A stretch of DNA of 58,547 bases from Cysteiniphilum litorale (GTDB taxonomy: Bacteria; Pseudomonadota; Gammaproteobacteria; Francisellales; Francisellaceae): positions 1 to 58,547 of the forward strand of contig NZ_QLIQ01000020.1 in NCBI RefSeq assembly GCF_003428165.1, in the 5' to 3' direction. The notes below the pieces were generated by a model, which searched no databases, was not told the origin of the DNA, and worked only from the letters and a program-made list of their open reading frames with translations. Shown here piece after piece: positions 7,147 to 16,797 of this stretch. Position 1 is the stretch's first letter, and every line of letters begins with the position of its first letter. Both the position numbers and the translations under genes were made by a program.

Positions 7147-10090
7147 GTTTGACACTCCTGTAATATTGCTCAATAAAATTTTCTATTAATTCATTAGCGA
7201 TCTCTTTGACTGATCTATCCACCTGTAAATTCGATTGAGTTTCAAGGTAAGCTTTAGCACTCCCAGTTGGAAAATGCTGAGCTAACAGCAATAAACTCGG
7301 CATCACACCGATATGCTCAGAGAGCTTTTCTTTCAAATAACAATCCTCTGCTGTTGTCGTAAATAACCACAACTCATAAGCACTTAAACATAAATTCAGT
7401 AACTGGGTATTGATGCCATTAACCGTGTGGAACTGACCAATAAAATTCATCCCCTCACTTGTTGGTCCATGTACCGCATATTTTAATGCAGAAGCCTCTG
7501 TCTGATTTAAACCAAAATGTGAGCGGGTTGTTTCTAGTGTACTTTGATTTCCTCCACTTAAGATAAAAATTGACGTTGCAAACTCAAGCATCGTATGACT
7601 AAAATCACTCAATGATTGTGAAGCTAATGCAATTTGTACATTATGTTTTCTGCCCTCACGCATATCGGTTAGCACTTGCCTTAAAATTGGCGCACAGCCT
7701 CGCGTGCGGTGAAACTCATCAAAAACAATACGTTTGGGGATATTATATAGTTCTTGCAATTTTTCTTTGTGATACCCCTGATAGCTTGCTGATAACTGCT
7801 CTAAATCTTGGACTTTCACAAAAAAGTAGCCCGCCGTTAAATGACGCACTAACATATAAGCAATAACTGAAATACGTGCATCATTTGCAGAAACTGCCGA
7901 CATGACGGATGCCAAATCAAACGCCACAACCCTTGCATCAACATCTATCCGCGTCACAAGATTCAAAGACGGTAGGTTTTTTATTACCGTGGTGATATTG
8001 CGACAAAAATATTGAATATAATCTTCACTACTTGCTAGATTTAATCCTTTATATAGATCAATAACACTTGTCTGATTCACTGCATTAATTAAATCTGATA
8101 GCAACGGCATGGCATAACGTTGCGTTTTTTGCGCCAAACGAATCTCATTTTTTTGAAAGAGTATATCAGTGATCTGCCACCATGATTTGCCTTGACTATC
8201 AACCTGTAATTCCTGCAACTTACGATCAATCTCTTGATTAATGCCTACCTGATAGCGTTTGGGCTGTTGATGATCACTGGTGAGTTTATACACTTCATCA
8301 ATAACTAAACTTAGCATAGCCTCCATGCCATCTGGCAAATTCTCTTGTATATTTTCCAACAACAATACTGTCAAAAAATTCACTAAAAATGCTTTATGTG
8401 CATGTCCTGGATAACGTGCGCCAAGATGTGTATCAAAAGGATTAATCGCATCCATATGACTAAAAGTAAATTGATAATGCTCAGCAATCGCACTTCCTCC
8501 AACAGCTTTTAATAAATCAATCACTCCTTTTGAAGAAGGTCCAATATCCAGAATCGAAATATATGGCAACCCCTCCAAGCCATTACATAAGCACGCAGAA
8601 AGGTTAAGTGAATTTAATAATACTGATTTACCCGAACCAGATCGCGCATAAATTAACTCAATCCAACTCACTTGCTTAGAGGAACCACTTTGATATGGCC
8701 ATAATTTACCATCAGGTGTACGAAATAAAGTTGCACCATGATCCCATGAAAGAGCCGGTCTAAAAAATGGCATCAGCTTTACTGCATCATTTAATGGCGC
8801 ACCCACAGCACAAGGAAAACCCCGACGATTTAAAGCCAAGAAACTTGATTGAACCACGTCAAATGGATCGCCAAAATTTTCCGTTGTTTGCGCGCCCCCC
8901 CAATTCTGAATTGCTTTATGTAAAGCGGCCTTACGTTTCTGAAAAGTCATTAAGTCAGACTTATTTGCCCATGTAATTAAGTTTACGGAAAGCCTAATAA
9001 CGGGCATGTCCGTATTGTTCTGAATATGCTTTAATAAATCGTGTGCACGACAAATCAACTTATTTTCATGAGAACTAAATGTCAGGAACTGAGCCAAAAG
9101 CGACTTGATTTGGCTTATTTTAATTCCATTAGGCGCCAATGAGAAAGAAATCTGCCAAGGTAGCTGATACTCTTTCAACGTTTGGAATAATGCATAAAAT
9201 GCCTGGATATGCTTAGGAAATAAACTAATAGTGATCGGCGCATAGCGGTAATTTCCAACAATACACTCTGACATATTGACATTGGCACTTTCTTCTACAA
9301 ACAACTGATAACTTAAGCTTGGCCATAACCAACTGGTCCAATCACTATCTTCACAACCTAGCTGTAGTTTGTCTCCAGGCAGATGTGCTTGCCAGTCATT
9401 ACTTGTTATATCTGGTGAAATCTGCTGCTTAACTGCTTTTAATAACGGCTCAACCTTCATTAATTGAACACTCAATCCCATTGCAAAAAAAGACTCCATC
9501 AAAACAGTCACCAATGCAGTATGCTGTAACCTCACCTCATTAATAACTTGTAAGAAATGTTGTGCCTTTGATGAGATTTTTATATTGTGACTCTTAAGCT
9601 GCTCTAGTTTGTTTCGATATGCCTGTTTTTGTGCAGGTGCGGTCAATAGATCAGATGAACTCCAAATACACAAGTAGCACTTCTCAAAGACACAAGCTTG
9701 TTCCAGCGTTTTTCTTTTGGCATCAAAATAATCCTCAAGCTTTAAATTTAATCGTTTGGCACTTTTTTGTGATGGCAACAATAACTCTTCTATCTCTTGT
9801 GCCGTACTTTGTGCATCATAGCGAAAAAAGCATTTGATTTTTACACCTTGCTTTTTAAGTAACGGAGTTAAAGTGGCGGTAATTTCATCACATAAATGAT
9901 GATACTCATCATTACCTACCATGTGTTTGACACCATTAATTTCAAGTACCGAGACCAAACTACCATCTTTGGTAATCAGAGTATGCTCATCATCAGCACT
10001 TTCAAGCTCACAATAGTTATAGATACTTTTGTTACTGATACTATTTAACCAGGAAAACATTCCCTCGACAGTGTTATACAAGAAGTTCAT
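7136..10090 (-). CDS. dotO: DotO/IcmB (TraU-like) ATPase
   Basis: A 984-residue VirB4-like ATPase close in length to Legionella IcmB (~1009). Walker A is ARSGSGKSVLLNS near residues 478-488, preceded by a mixed N-terminal domain, and Walker B is RIVFDEFHRT near residue 790. DGSLVSVLEINGVKHMVG near the N-terminus is typical of IcmB/TraU. This ATPase docks at the cytoplasmic base of the type IVB channel and powers assembly or transport. The ATG at 10090 is 14 bp downstream of the dotF stop. The 3' end overlaps the IcmW-like start by 11 bp, so a single transcript is likely. Confidence 0.9.
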   Translation of the reverse strand: MNFLYNTVEGMFSWLNSISNKSIYNYCELESADDEHTLITKDGSLVSVLEINGVKHMVGNDEYHHLCDEITATLTPLLKKQGVKIKCFFRYDAQSTAQEIEELLLPSQKSAKRLNLKLEDYFDAKRKTLEQACVFEKCYLCIWSSSDLLTAPAQKQAYRNKLEQLKSHNIKISSKAQHFLQVINEVRLQHTALVTVLMESFFAMGLSVQLMKVEPLLKAVKQQISPDITSNDWQAHLPGDKLQLGCEDSDWTSWLWPSLSYQLFVEESANVNMSECIVGNYRYAPITISLFPKHIQAFYALFQTLKEYQLPWQISFSLAPNGIKISQIKSLLAQFLTFSSHENKLICRAHDLLKHIQNNTDMPVIRLSVNLITWANKSDLMTFQKRKAALHKAIQNWGGAQTTENFGDPFDVVQSSFLALNRRGFPCAVGAPLNDAVKLMPFFRPALSWDHGATLFRTPDGKLWPYQSGSSKQVSWIELIYARSGSGKSVLLNSLNLSACLCNGLEGLPYISILDIGPSSKGVIDLLKAVGGSAIAEHYQFTFSHMDAINPFDTHLGARYPGHAHKAFLVNFLTVLLLENIQENLPDGMEAMLSLVIDEVYKLTSDHQQPKRYQVGINQEIDRKLQELQVDSQGKSWWQITDILFQKNEIRLAQKTQRYAMPLLSDLINAVNQTSVIDLYKGLNLASSEDYIQYFCRNITTVIKNLPSLNLVTRIDVDARVVAFDLASVMSAVSANDARISVIAYMLVRHLTAGYFFVKVQDLEQLSASYQGYHKEKLQELYNIPKRIVFDEFHRTRGCAPILRQVLTDMREGRKHNVQIALASQSLSDFSHTMLEFATSIFILSGGNQSTLETTRSHFGLNQTEASALKYAVHGPTSEGMNFIGQFHTVNGINTQLLNLCLSAYELWLFTTTAEDCYLKEKLSEHIGVMPSLLLLAQHFPTGSAKAYLETQSNLQVDRSVKEIANELIENFIEQYYRSVKHGQ

Positions 10091-10104
10091 TATTTATCTC
10101 TAAC

Positions 10105-10893
10105 TTACTCAAATACAAAACCAGACGCTGTGTAGACTTTATAAGTCTGACTATCAATTTTTAACACTTTGCCGTAGCCTTCCAGCTGTGAGCCCTCTTT
10201 GACAGTGAATGATCGACCTTTCTTATCTTCTAACCAAGCAATACCGTCAATAATGGCTGTTAAATGAAGTTTCTCATTCATATTGATTTCTTTGGCATTC
10301 ATATATTGCAGTTGTCGCTGTAGCTCACTCACGAGAGAGATTAACGTTTTGCTTTGATCATTCTGTTGCATACTGTTAATAACAGAGGTTATTTTTTGCA
10401 TATCTTTAAGCAATTGATCCTGCTGAGATTCTAACTTCTTAATGTGCTGTGCGATTTCAATACTTGTCTTTTCAGAGCGTTTACTGATACTGCTTTGCAA
10501 CTCATTAAGTGTATCTAACTGTGCTTTTACTTCCTGTAATTGCTTTACATCAACCTGAGCATTTTCCGTGTGAATTGTTCTAGACTCTGTTTTAACAAAT
10601 GATGGCATGTTAGTAGCTTGTGTTTTAACTTGAGACTTTATAGCACTAGAAGGTTTATCCTCACTGCCAAATAAAGTCCCTAGCACATAATAGGCACCAA
10701 ATACAAATACTAATCCTGCTACAGCATAGACAAGATAAATTTTTTCAAATTTAAATGATTTTAACTTTCCGTTTAATCCTGAGGTCACCCCGTTATCTAC
10801 AGCGATATCCTCAGCTGATTGCTGAGACTCCTCTGCCACGCTTTCAGCTTGCTTTTTCTTATCGTCATCTTCAAAAAAATCATAATTACTCAT
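10105..10893 (-). CDS. dotF: DotF/IcmG (TraP-like) protein
   Basis: A 262-residue bitopic protein: acidic cytoplasmic N-terminus (NYDFFEDDDKKK), one membrane segment at ~52-72, a periplasmic coiled coil (~105-185), and a C-terminal domain with IDGIAWLEDKKG, EGYGKVLKID and YTASGFVFE. That C-terminal pattern (AWL...G...V..G...GYGKV..I......T.SG) is the hallmark of IcmG/DotF and R64 TraP. In Legionella DotF links the inner membrane to the core complex and has been proposed to contact substrates. The ATG at 10891-10893 has AAAGGATAAAA as ribosome site. Confidence 0.8.
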   Translation of the reverse strand: MSNYDFFEDDDKKKQAESVAEESQQSAEDIAVDNGVTSGLNGKLKSFKFEKIYLVYAVAGLVFVFGAYYVLGTLFGSEDKPSSAIKSQVKTQATNMPSFVKTESRTIHTENAQVDVKQLQEVKAQLDTLNELQSSISKRSEKTSIEIAQHIKKLESQQDQLLKDMQKITSVINSMQQNDQSKTLISLVSELQRQLQYMNAKEINMNEKLHLTAIIDGIAWLEDKKGRSFTVKEGSQLEGYGKVLKIDSQTYKVYTASGFVFE

Positions 10894-10970
10894 GTACTTT
10901 TATCCTTTGCTTTACTCATTATTTTTTATATGTACAAACCAAACTTTTTAAAACCGCTATATTGTTGTCA

Positions 10971-12116
10971 TTAACTTTTTAAGGGATTAACATCTTGCAT
11001 AATTAACACACCGATCGCACTACCTTGATCCAAGGTAACAGTTGGCGGTTTATCAAATTGTTTTGACATCGAACTACTTAGCGCCGTACCAATCTGACCA
11101 AGACCTGAATAAGCGGCATTTCTAGCACTCATTTCAACTTCACTACCCTGACAAACTTCTCGACCAGTGATCTGATCTCTATAACACCAGCGATTATTAT
11201 TCTGCTGTGCATTACTAAAATAAGTCCCAAACCCTTGCAAAAATGATGCCGCAAACAAACTGCCATAGCGCAATACATAATGATGATCTACATCACTTGC
11301 CAAAGCAGTTTGGGCGGTATGTTGATCAATAGCATACGCATTGATTGCGATACTTTTCGCATAATTTTCAATCGACAAAGTATTGAATTTGACCACCAAT
11401 TTATCTTCTTCTCTAACAAAACTCCCCAGAAGCTTGGCATGTTTATAGGGTCCCACAACGATATGCGCTAATACTGGTGTATTTGGCTGATCACTATTAA
11501 CACTCGTATCAATTACGGCAATCAAGATATCACCTGCTTTAAACATGGCCATCAGATCATTACTAACTGAAGACATGCCTCCAGAAAAACCACTATTGCT
11601 AAGCTCGCTTTGCTCCTCTTTCATTGATGGTGATTTATTCCAGGTTTTTAAAATAACTTCAAAATTCTTTTGTGCCACTTTAGGATCAATTAGAAATTGA
11701 CTTCCTTGATTATCGGCACTTTTAATCTGCGTCTGCGACTTTTGAGCCTCTGTTTTTTTCTGCTGATGCTTATAATCATAAAATGCAACAGGATCCATCT
11801 GCTGTTGGCTATTATCAATGTCTTTATCTTTTTTTTCCTGAGTTGTAGATGAAAAAACATCCTCAATATAGCTACCACTACTCTGCTCAGCTTGTTGAAT
11901 CTGTTGCTGCCTTTCTTTAGCAATAAGTTCTTGGCGTTTATTGTCTACTATTGGATTTTTTTGATTAGCTTCAATTTTGTTATCACTTACTTCTGAACGC
12001 AAATATGTCTGGCTATTTTTAGAGCACATGGATAACATCATAATTGAAATCACGGTAATTATTAGAAAAATAATCAATACACGTAATCGCGGATGATTTT
12101 TAAAAAATTTCAACAT
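10971..12116 (-). CDS. dotG: DotG/IcmE (TraO-like) core channel protein, short form
   Basis: A 381-residue VirB10-like protein. It has one N-terminal membrane segment (~12-31), a Gln/Lys-rich linker (~40-165), and a C-terminal TrbI/VirB10 domain (~190-381) with GDILIAVIDTSVNSDQPNTP, VVGPYKHAKLLGSF and FLQGFGTYF, all typical of DotG/TraO. DotG forms the channel spanning inner and outer membranes. Legionella DotG (~1050 residues) has a large block of pentapeptide-like repeats; here it is absent and the length fits conjugative TraO (~430). The start is 3 bp after the dotH stop, with GGATGAG as ribosome site. Confidence 0.85.
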   Translation of the reverse strand: MLKFFKNHPRLRVLIIFLIITVISIMMLSMCSKNSQTYLRSEVSDNKIEANQKNPIVDNKRQELIAKERQQQIQQAEQSSGSYIEDVFSSTTQEKKDKDIDNSQQQMDPVAFYDYKHQQKKTEAQKSQTQIKSADNQGSQFLIDPKVAQKNFEVILKTWNKSPSMKEEQSELSNSGFSGGMSSVSNDLMAMFKAGDILIAVIDTSVNSDQPNTPVLAHIVVGPYKHAKLLGSFVREEDKLVVKFNTLSIENYAKSIAINAYAIDQHTAQTALASDVDHHYVLRYGSLFAASFLQGFGTYFSNAQQNNNRWCYRDQITGREVCQGSEVEMSARNAAYSGLGQIGTALSSSMSKQFDKPPTVTLDQGSAIGVLIMQDVNPLKS

Positions 12117-12119
12117 TGC

Positions 12120-13055
12120 CTACTCATCCTTTAAATTAACTTTATGTAACCCTGAATCATTCGATATCATCACTACAGGTGTTGGATTAATCTCATAAAC
12201 ATGAGTAGTACCCATCGTTTTATCCTCAATATGATTAATATAGCCTGGAGAAATCAGTGTGCCCGCTGTCAAAATAAGATATCGATCGTTGTAGCGCCAA
12301 AATTTACCCACGCCTTGCTCGCCCGTGCTAGACAGTTTTTTGGCGCCATTTGGGACAACTCCTGATAGTAAAGACAATAAATACGATGATTGCTGCACAC
12401 CCCCAAGCTGCGAGTCGTCTTCAGGTTTAGTGACACGAACATAAAGCTCGTAATCCCACTCCTTTTGTGTTGATTGCAACATTAAAGTAATTGGTGTTGC
12501 ACGCCCTTGTAGCATCACTGCCATATTTGTATTGGCATAAGGTTTTTTTGATTGAAGCATGATAATCCCACCTTTTTTATCCCAATTAACGGTAAAATTT
12601 TCTGCATCTCCGATCACATAACTTGTTACAGGCCAAACACCCCCCTTTGAATCGGTGAAAATCAATGAACTCACTACACCAATACCTAATCTCACATTAG
12701 GTGGAGCGGTTGAGAACCCGGGCTTCGTGTTAGCAATAACAATGCGCGAAACACCATTAACATTACTCATGGCTGGCATAACAGCCGCAGCCTTCTGTCT
12801 CGAGCTAATCTCAGTTTTTGACTGCTCAATATCAGTTGCTGTTAATGGGAACATGCTGTTGACAATATTGTTGACCATCATCTGCTCGTTGGCGCATACC
12901 ATATTCATCCATAACAAACTACTTAAGGCGATTACATATCGTAAAGTAGCTCTTGGAGATAGGCACTTACCACTCAATAGATTTTTAAAGGGCTGCTTTG
13001 TAGCTAGACAGCACAAAATGATTTGCTCACGGCACAAATAAATGATTGATTTCAC
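12120..13055 (-). CDS. dotH: DotH/IcmK (TraN-like) outer-membrane core protein
   Basis: A protein of up to 311 residues with an export signal whose hydrophobic part is VIALSSLLWMNMVCA, cleaved before NEQMM. The mature part contains VNGVSRIVIANTKPGFSTAP, LGIGVVSSLIFTDSKGGVWPV and the C-terminal MISNDSGLHKVNL; this beta-rich fold matches DotH/IcmK and TraN. It forms the outer-membrane ring with DotC and DotD, neither of which is in this window. No ATG precedes the signal core. The GTG at 13055 is the longest start but has no convincing ribosome site, so the true start is uncertain. It heads the dot gene block. Confidence 0.85.
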   Translation of the reverse strand: MKSIIYLCREQIILCCLATKQPFKNLLSGKCLSPRATLRYVIALSSLLWMNMVCANEQMMVNNIVNSMFPLTATDIEQSKTEISSRQKAAAVMPAMSNVNGVSRIVIANTKPGFSTAPPNVRLGIGVVSSLIFTDSKGGVWPVTSYVIGDAENFTVNWDKKGGIIMLQSKKPYANTNMAVMLQGRATPITLMLQSTQKEWDYELYVRVTKPEDDSQLGGVQQSSYLLSLLSGVVPNGAKKLSSTGEQGVGKFWRYNDRYLILTAGTLISPGYINHIEDKTMGTTHVYEINPTPVVMISNDSGLHKVNLKDE

Positions 13056-13212
13056 AATATATTTAAACTAAGTACACCTTCCATGGCAACAAATAGTAAA
13101 GCTCAATCGATCAATATTCTTCAGTTTGGAAAAATTCTCATCAATTTGATGGGATTGATGATTGTAAGTGCGTAAATTTGTAATCTCCCTCAAGCCTCTC
13201 TAATGTAAGTTT

Positions 13213-14220
13213 TTATAAGTCACTCTTTTGTTTATTGGCAGTTTTATCATCTAACATATCAAATTCACCTTTAACACAAACTAGTTTTGAGGGCATCAAA
13301 TCAATCTCTTGACAAGCACTTATATTCTCATTTTGCTGATAGCATTTCACATAATCATCCGATATTGCCTCTGGATAAATACGTGTGCCTAAGGTGCACT
13401 CTTTGTTAAGCTGTTTAGCAATTTCAATCTTTTCACCAAAGTTATTACCAACTAGACCTAAATCACCGCCATCAGTTTTAAAAGCTTTATAAGCATCTAT
13501 TTCATTGAGCATACTATTCTTTGATCCATCTTCGCTAAATGATGGTTCATAACATAAATAACCACTTTCGCAAACGAAAGAAAACTTGGTATATGGTCCA
13601 TATATTGAACCGTATTTGTAATAATTTCTGAGATAAATTCCAATCTGACCTGTTACTGAAGTTAATGACTGCAAAGCAACTTTAGTATTATTTCTAGCAT
13701 TAATAGCATCTTTAATTGTAGACTGTGAAAGCTCTAGACCATTGTCATGTTTTTTAGCAAATCTCACTTTAAACTCTTGCTCATATATTGACGTAATCAT
13801 TTGATTATAAACCTGCCTTACTAAATTATTATCAGGACTAAACAAAAGGTTAACTTGATTTGGCATAGATAAATATTTAAATCTAATAAAACTTACCAAT
13901 GACTTAAAGTAGCTAGGTAACCCTTCATAAACTTGTAAAGACAAGTTAAAACATCTTTCATCTTGTTGTTGAGCTAAAGAGCTTGAGCAGTCATATATCG
14001 CCATAAATTGAATATTTTCCATGGCAGCTTTATCACCATTTAGGGCACTTTTGAGCAATCCACTAATATCTGACACATTATGATCTTCTTCAAAAATGTC
14101 ATTCAGCAAAGTCGGTTGTAAAGCTGTTGAGTTAGTCATATTTCTAATATCACTATATGCGCCATTATATAACACAGCACAAATAGAGATTATTTTGATG
14201 CATTTAAGCATTTTGCTCAT
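13213..14220 (-). CDS. Exported hypothetical protein (335 aa)
   Basis: The ATG at 14220 behind GGGAG starts MSKMLKCIKIISICAVLYNG, a signal peptide with likely cleavage near AYS. Open frame upstream of this lacks a ribosome site. The mature protein is mainly helical, with at least eight cysteines concentrated in two regions (YDCSSS...RCFN and, in the C-terminal third, FVCESGYLCYEPS...ECTLG...CYQQ...CQEID...VCVKG), which suggests periplasmic disulfides. I recognise no family. It lies between dotH and the CE-protease gene on the same strand and is likely co-expressed with the machine. Confidence 0.65.
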   Translation of the reverse strand: MSKMLKCIKIISICAVLYNGAYSDIRNMTNSTALQPTLLNDIFEEDHNVSDISGLLKSALNGDKAAMENIQFMAIYDCSSSLAQQQDERCFNLSLQVYEGLPSYFKSLVSFIRFKYLSMPNQVNLLFSPDNNLVRQVYNQMITSIYEQEFKVRFAKKHDNGLELSQSTIKDAINARNNTKVALQSLTSVTGQIGIYLRNYYKYGSIYGPYTKFSFVCESGYLCYEPSFSEDGSKNSMLNEIDAYKAFKTDGGDLGLVGNNFGEKIEIAKQLNKECTLGTRIYPEAISDDYVKCYQQNENISACQEIDLMPSKLVCVKGEFDMLDDKTANKQKSDL

Positions 14221-14366
14221 TGTATATATCTCCCATAATTTCATAATTTTAAGACAAGCTTTGTGAGTCATGCCAATCGACAACACCTCACAAGCTTTAT
14301 CCTACACTGATTATTCTCAATAAAGTCTTTAGCTTCGATATAACGGACAAGCAGTCCTAGTGGTTT

Positions 14367-16691
14367 TTATACACGCCGACTATCCGGTTTTGCCTCAAAG
14401 CGCATCCTGATATCTTCGTAGACCAGCGTTTGTTTAACAGGAGCTTGATACCCTTGATTTTTTGATTTTCTTTTCTGTTTACCCTTTGTCATTTTCTTTT
14501 TTAGTTGTTGCTCAAAATAGATATTTGCGGAAGCAACGAGATCTCCAACTGCACTATCTGTTTCGGCAGCTATAATCGGTACAGTCAGATCTAACCTGAT
14601 ATGACTATTATTTGGGGCATCTTCATCTAAAATCACATTGACAACTACTTTTTTATTGATGGAATCTAAACCAACCTCAATGCCCCTTGTAAGAGCACTT
14701 TCGACAAAAGGATTCGTCAACGGTGCTACAGCACCTTGATGTGACTCCAAAATAAGGCGCCTTTCACTATTAGACAGGTTTCTATCTTGAGCATTTCCTA
14801 TACTTTGCAATAAAGTTTCACTTATATTATGATGATCAATCGCATTATCTACATAAGGATCCCTCCTCATTTGGTAGCTTAATAACTCAAGAGACGAGAC
14901 ATCAGTAAAGGCATTATTTCGTGCAATATGATTCAGAAAACTTTGTTCAATTGCACTGTAATTGTTATTTTGAGTCAGGTGATCTAGCTGGGTAAAGTAA
15001 TTACGCAGCCAAACAGACCTACTTTGGCGCATCATACGTCGACTTGGATTTGGCATTATATAATCCTCAACCATCATACGTAATCCAGAAAGTGTAACGC
15101 TTTCTCTGATTGATCTAAATAAAGTATCTTCTGAATTATTTACTAAACCTAAATCATGCACAACACGCGAAAAACCCATATTTATTAATCTATGCATAAG
15201 ATAGGTTACATAGAACCCACAATCATTACGTGCTTGTATTCCTCTAGAGTATTCAAGTACAGTGACAGGCTGATTGATCTGTTGCTGTAGCCTTGTGATA
15301 ACACCTCTGACTAAAGATGAGTGTTGAGTATTTACAGCTGCTGAGTCAAATACTAAGACTTGATAGCTACGATCCTCAGCCCTATGGATCGCAATAAGAT
15401 AAAAATGACCATTTTGAAGGATTGGAAACAAGCGTGTCTGATTTTCAAGCATATTAAAATTAGTAACAATCTGATCGATAGCAGTTGCTATTGTTATCAT
15501 CCCATGCCCATCGTTAGAACGACCAATTGTAATAATATTAGCCATATTAAAGTCATTATTCACAGGTTGCGGCATTGCTGACACATTTTGATGCCTCACA
15601 TCCGCACTAGCAATTGCTTGGCCAACTATTAAAGTCAAAACTGCTGACATATTATCGGATGTCATCGTTCTGCCTAAAGCATATTCTTGATCAATATGTT
15701 GTGATAGCTGTCTATTAAGTAAATGGGCTAAGGATTGATTGTTAATCTGAAGATCCCAAGATCGTTCAAGATCTCCTAGCAAAGTCCGTGTATCAACTTC
15801 ACTCTCTAAATCACACGCTATGCCATTAGCAATATTTGCACACTGCCTTAACTGCTGGGTAAATCCACTATCATTATCAGTCTCAGCATTTCTATTTATA
15901 GTATAGCTAATAGCAGGAATAGCAGTCACTGCAGCCACACCTCCTCCCAAGATTGATAGATTAGCAGAATTAAGTAGTGATGGATTAAATTCTGAGTAGT
16001 TATTATTGTTTAACTGACCAAAAGAAGGTTTGCCATCATGGAACCCTTTATTATCGAAACCACTATCAGTTTGCCCTCTGCTTTGCGTTGAAGGATTTTG
16101 TAGGGTGTTAGAAGGGAATAAATGATCTGAAGACATTGACTCTGAATGATTATAAAAAGCTTTGCCCGCCTTGGTGTTTTTTAATATCTCACAATCTGAC
16201 TGATATTGAGCGTTTTGTTTATCAACACAATACACCATTAAATTGGAGAACTGATTTTTTCCAACGTCTTTAACAACCCACCTCAAAGCAGCATCGGAAT
16301 TAAGCCAACTAATAGCTGCATTATTAAAAACCCACGTCTTTTCTGCATTTTTTTTCAGCCAATCAAACCATTGAGCCTGTTTCAACCATTCATTACCAGC
16401 ATAAGTCTCTATCCAATCCTGACCTGCTTGAGATAAGATAAATTTACCAAACTCTGAATGCTGATACCAATTGTATCGATCTCCTTTATCCATTTTAATA
16501 ACACGGCTATATAGCAAATTCTGTAAATATTGGTTGTTTTTAATCTTACTTAAACCCTCTGGGGTATTTAATGCGCTATCATCTAAGTACAATTGCTGCA
16601 TCTTATCTCCCACTGCTTGAGTCTCTACGGCCACTGCATTTCCTAAAGGCATTACGCCTAACGCAAACAATACTATACATATTTTTTTCAT
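14367..16691 (-). CDS. Exported CE-clan (Ulp1/YopJ-like) cysteine protease with WL repeats
   Basis: The ATG at 16691 behind GGAGATATT starts a clear signal peptide (KKICIVLFALGVMPLGNAVA); the product is 774 residues. Residues ~65-135 are about seven 9-residue repeats of the type SQAGQDWIE/TYAGNEWLK/NAAISWLNS. After a Ser/Asn-rich linker, residues ~425-500 carry the CE-clan signature: H429 in GHFYLIAIH, D449 in LVFDS, Q486 and C491 in QARNDCGFYV. Spacing H-20-D-42-C and Q five residues before C fit Ulp1/C48 and related effector proteases that cut ubiquitin-like tags or acetylate. The C-terminus is basic (KKKMTKGKQKRKSK). It lies between pilR and the dot genes. A eukaryote-directed substrate is an inference. 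Confidence 0.65.
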   Translation of the reverse strand: MKKICIVLFALGVMPLGNAVAVETQAVGDKMQQLYLDDSALNTPEGLSKIKNNQYLQNLLYSRVIKMDKGDRYNWYQHSEFGKFILSQAGQDWIETYAGNEWLKQAQWFDWLKKNAEKTWVFNNAAISWLNSDAALRWVVKDVGKNQFSNLMVYCVDKQNAQYQSDCEILKNTKAGKAFYNHSESMSSDHLFPSNTLQNPSTQSRGQTDSGFDNKGFHDGKPSFGQLNNNNYSEFNPSLLNSANLSILGGGVAAVTAIPAISYTINRNAETDNDSGFTQQLRQCANIANGIACDLESEVDTRTLLGDLERSWDLQINNQSLAHLLNRQLSQHIDQEYALGRTMTSDNMSAVLTLIVGQAIASADVRHQNVSAMPQPVNNDFNMANIITIGRSNDGHGMITIATAIDQIVTNFNMLENQTRLFPILQNGHFYLIAIHRAEDRSYQVLVFDSAAVNTQHSSLVRGVITRLQQQINQPVTVLEYSRGIQARNDCGFYVTYLMHRLINMGFSRVVHDLGLVNNSEDTLFRSIRESVTLSGLRMMVEDYIMPNPSRRMMRQSRSVWLRNYFTQLDHLTQNNNYSAIEQSFLNHIARNNAFTDVSSLELLSYQMRRDPYVDNAIDHHNISETLLQSIGNAQDRNLSNSERRLILESHQGAVAPLTNPFVESALTRGIEVGLDSINKKVVVNVILDEDAPNNSHIRLDLTVPIIAAETDSAVGDLVASANIYFEQQLKKKMTKGKQKRKSKNQGYQAPVKQTLVYEDIRMRFEAKPDSRRV

Positions 16692-16797
16692 AATATCTCC
16701 AATAATGAAATTAGTAACAAAGACAGCGCTCAAGAGTTATACACCATCCATTTATAAACAATTCCCCTATAATAAACACCCCATCCTTAAGAACTTT

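Noticed and set aside
1452-13151. A near-palindrome CATCAATTTGATG at 1452-1464 and again at 13139-13151, upstream of the 77-residue gene and of dotH.
   Set aside because: Thirteen-base matches are expected by chance several times in a window this long and AT-rich; flanks and promoter spacing are not conserved.
14300-14360. A possible fifth box promoter near the exported 335-residue gene (AAGCTT, 17 bases, TCTCAA, then ATAACGGACAAG).
   Set aside because: The GGACA element is ~6 bases out of phase, the ATTGA half is missing and the -10 is poor.
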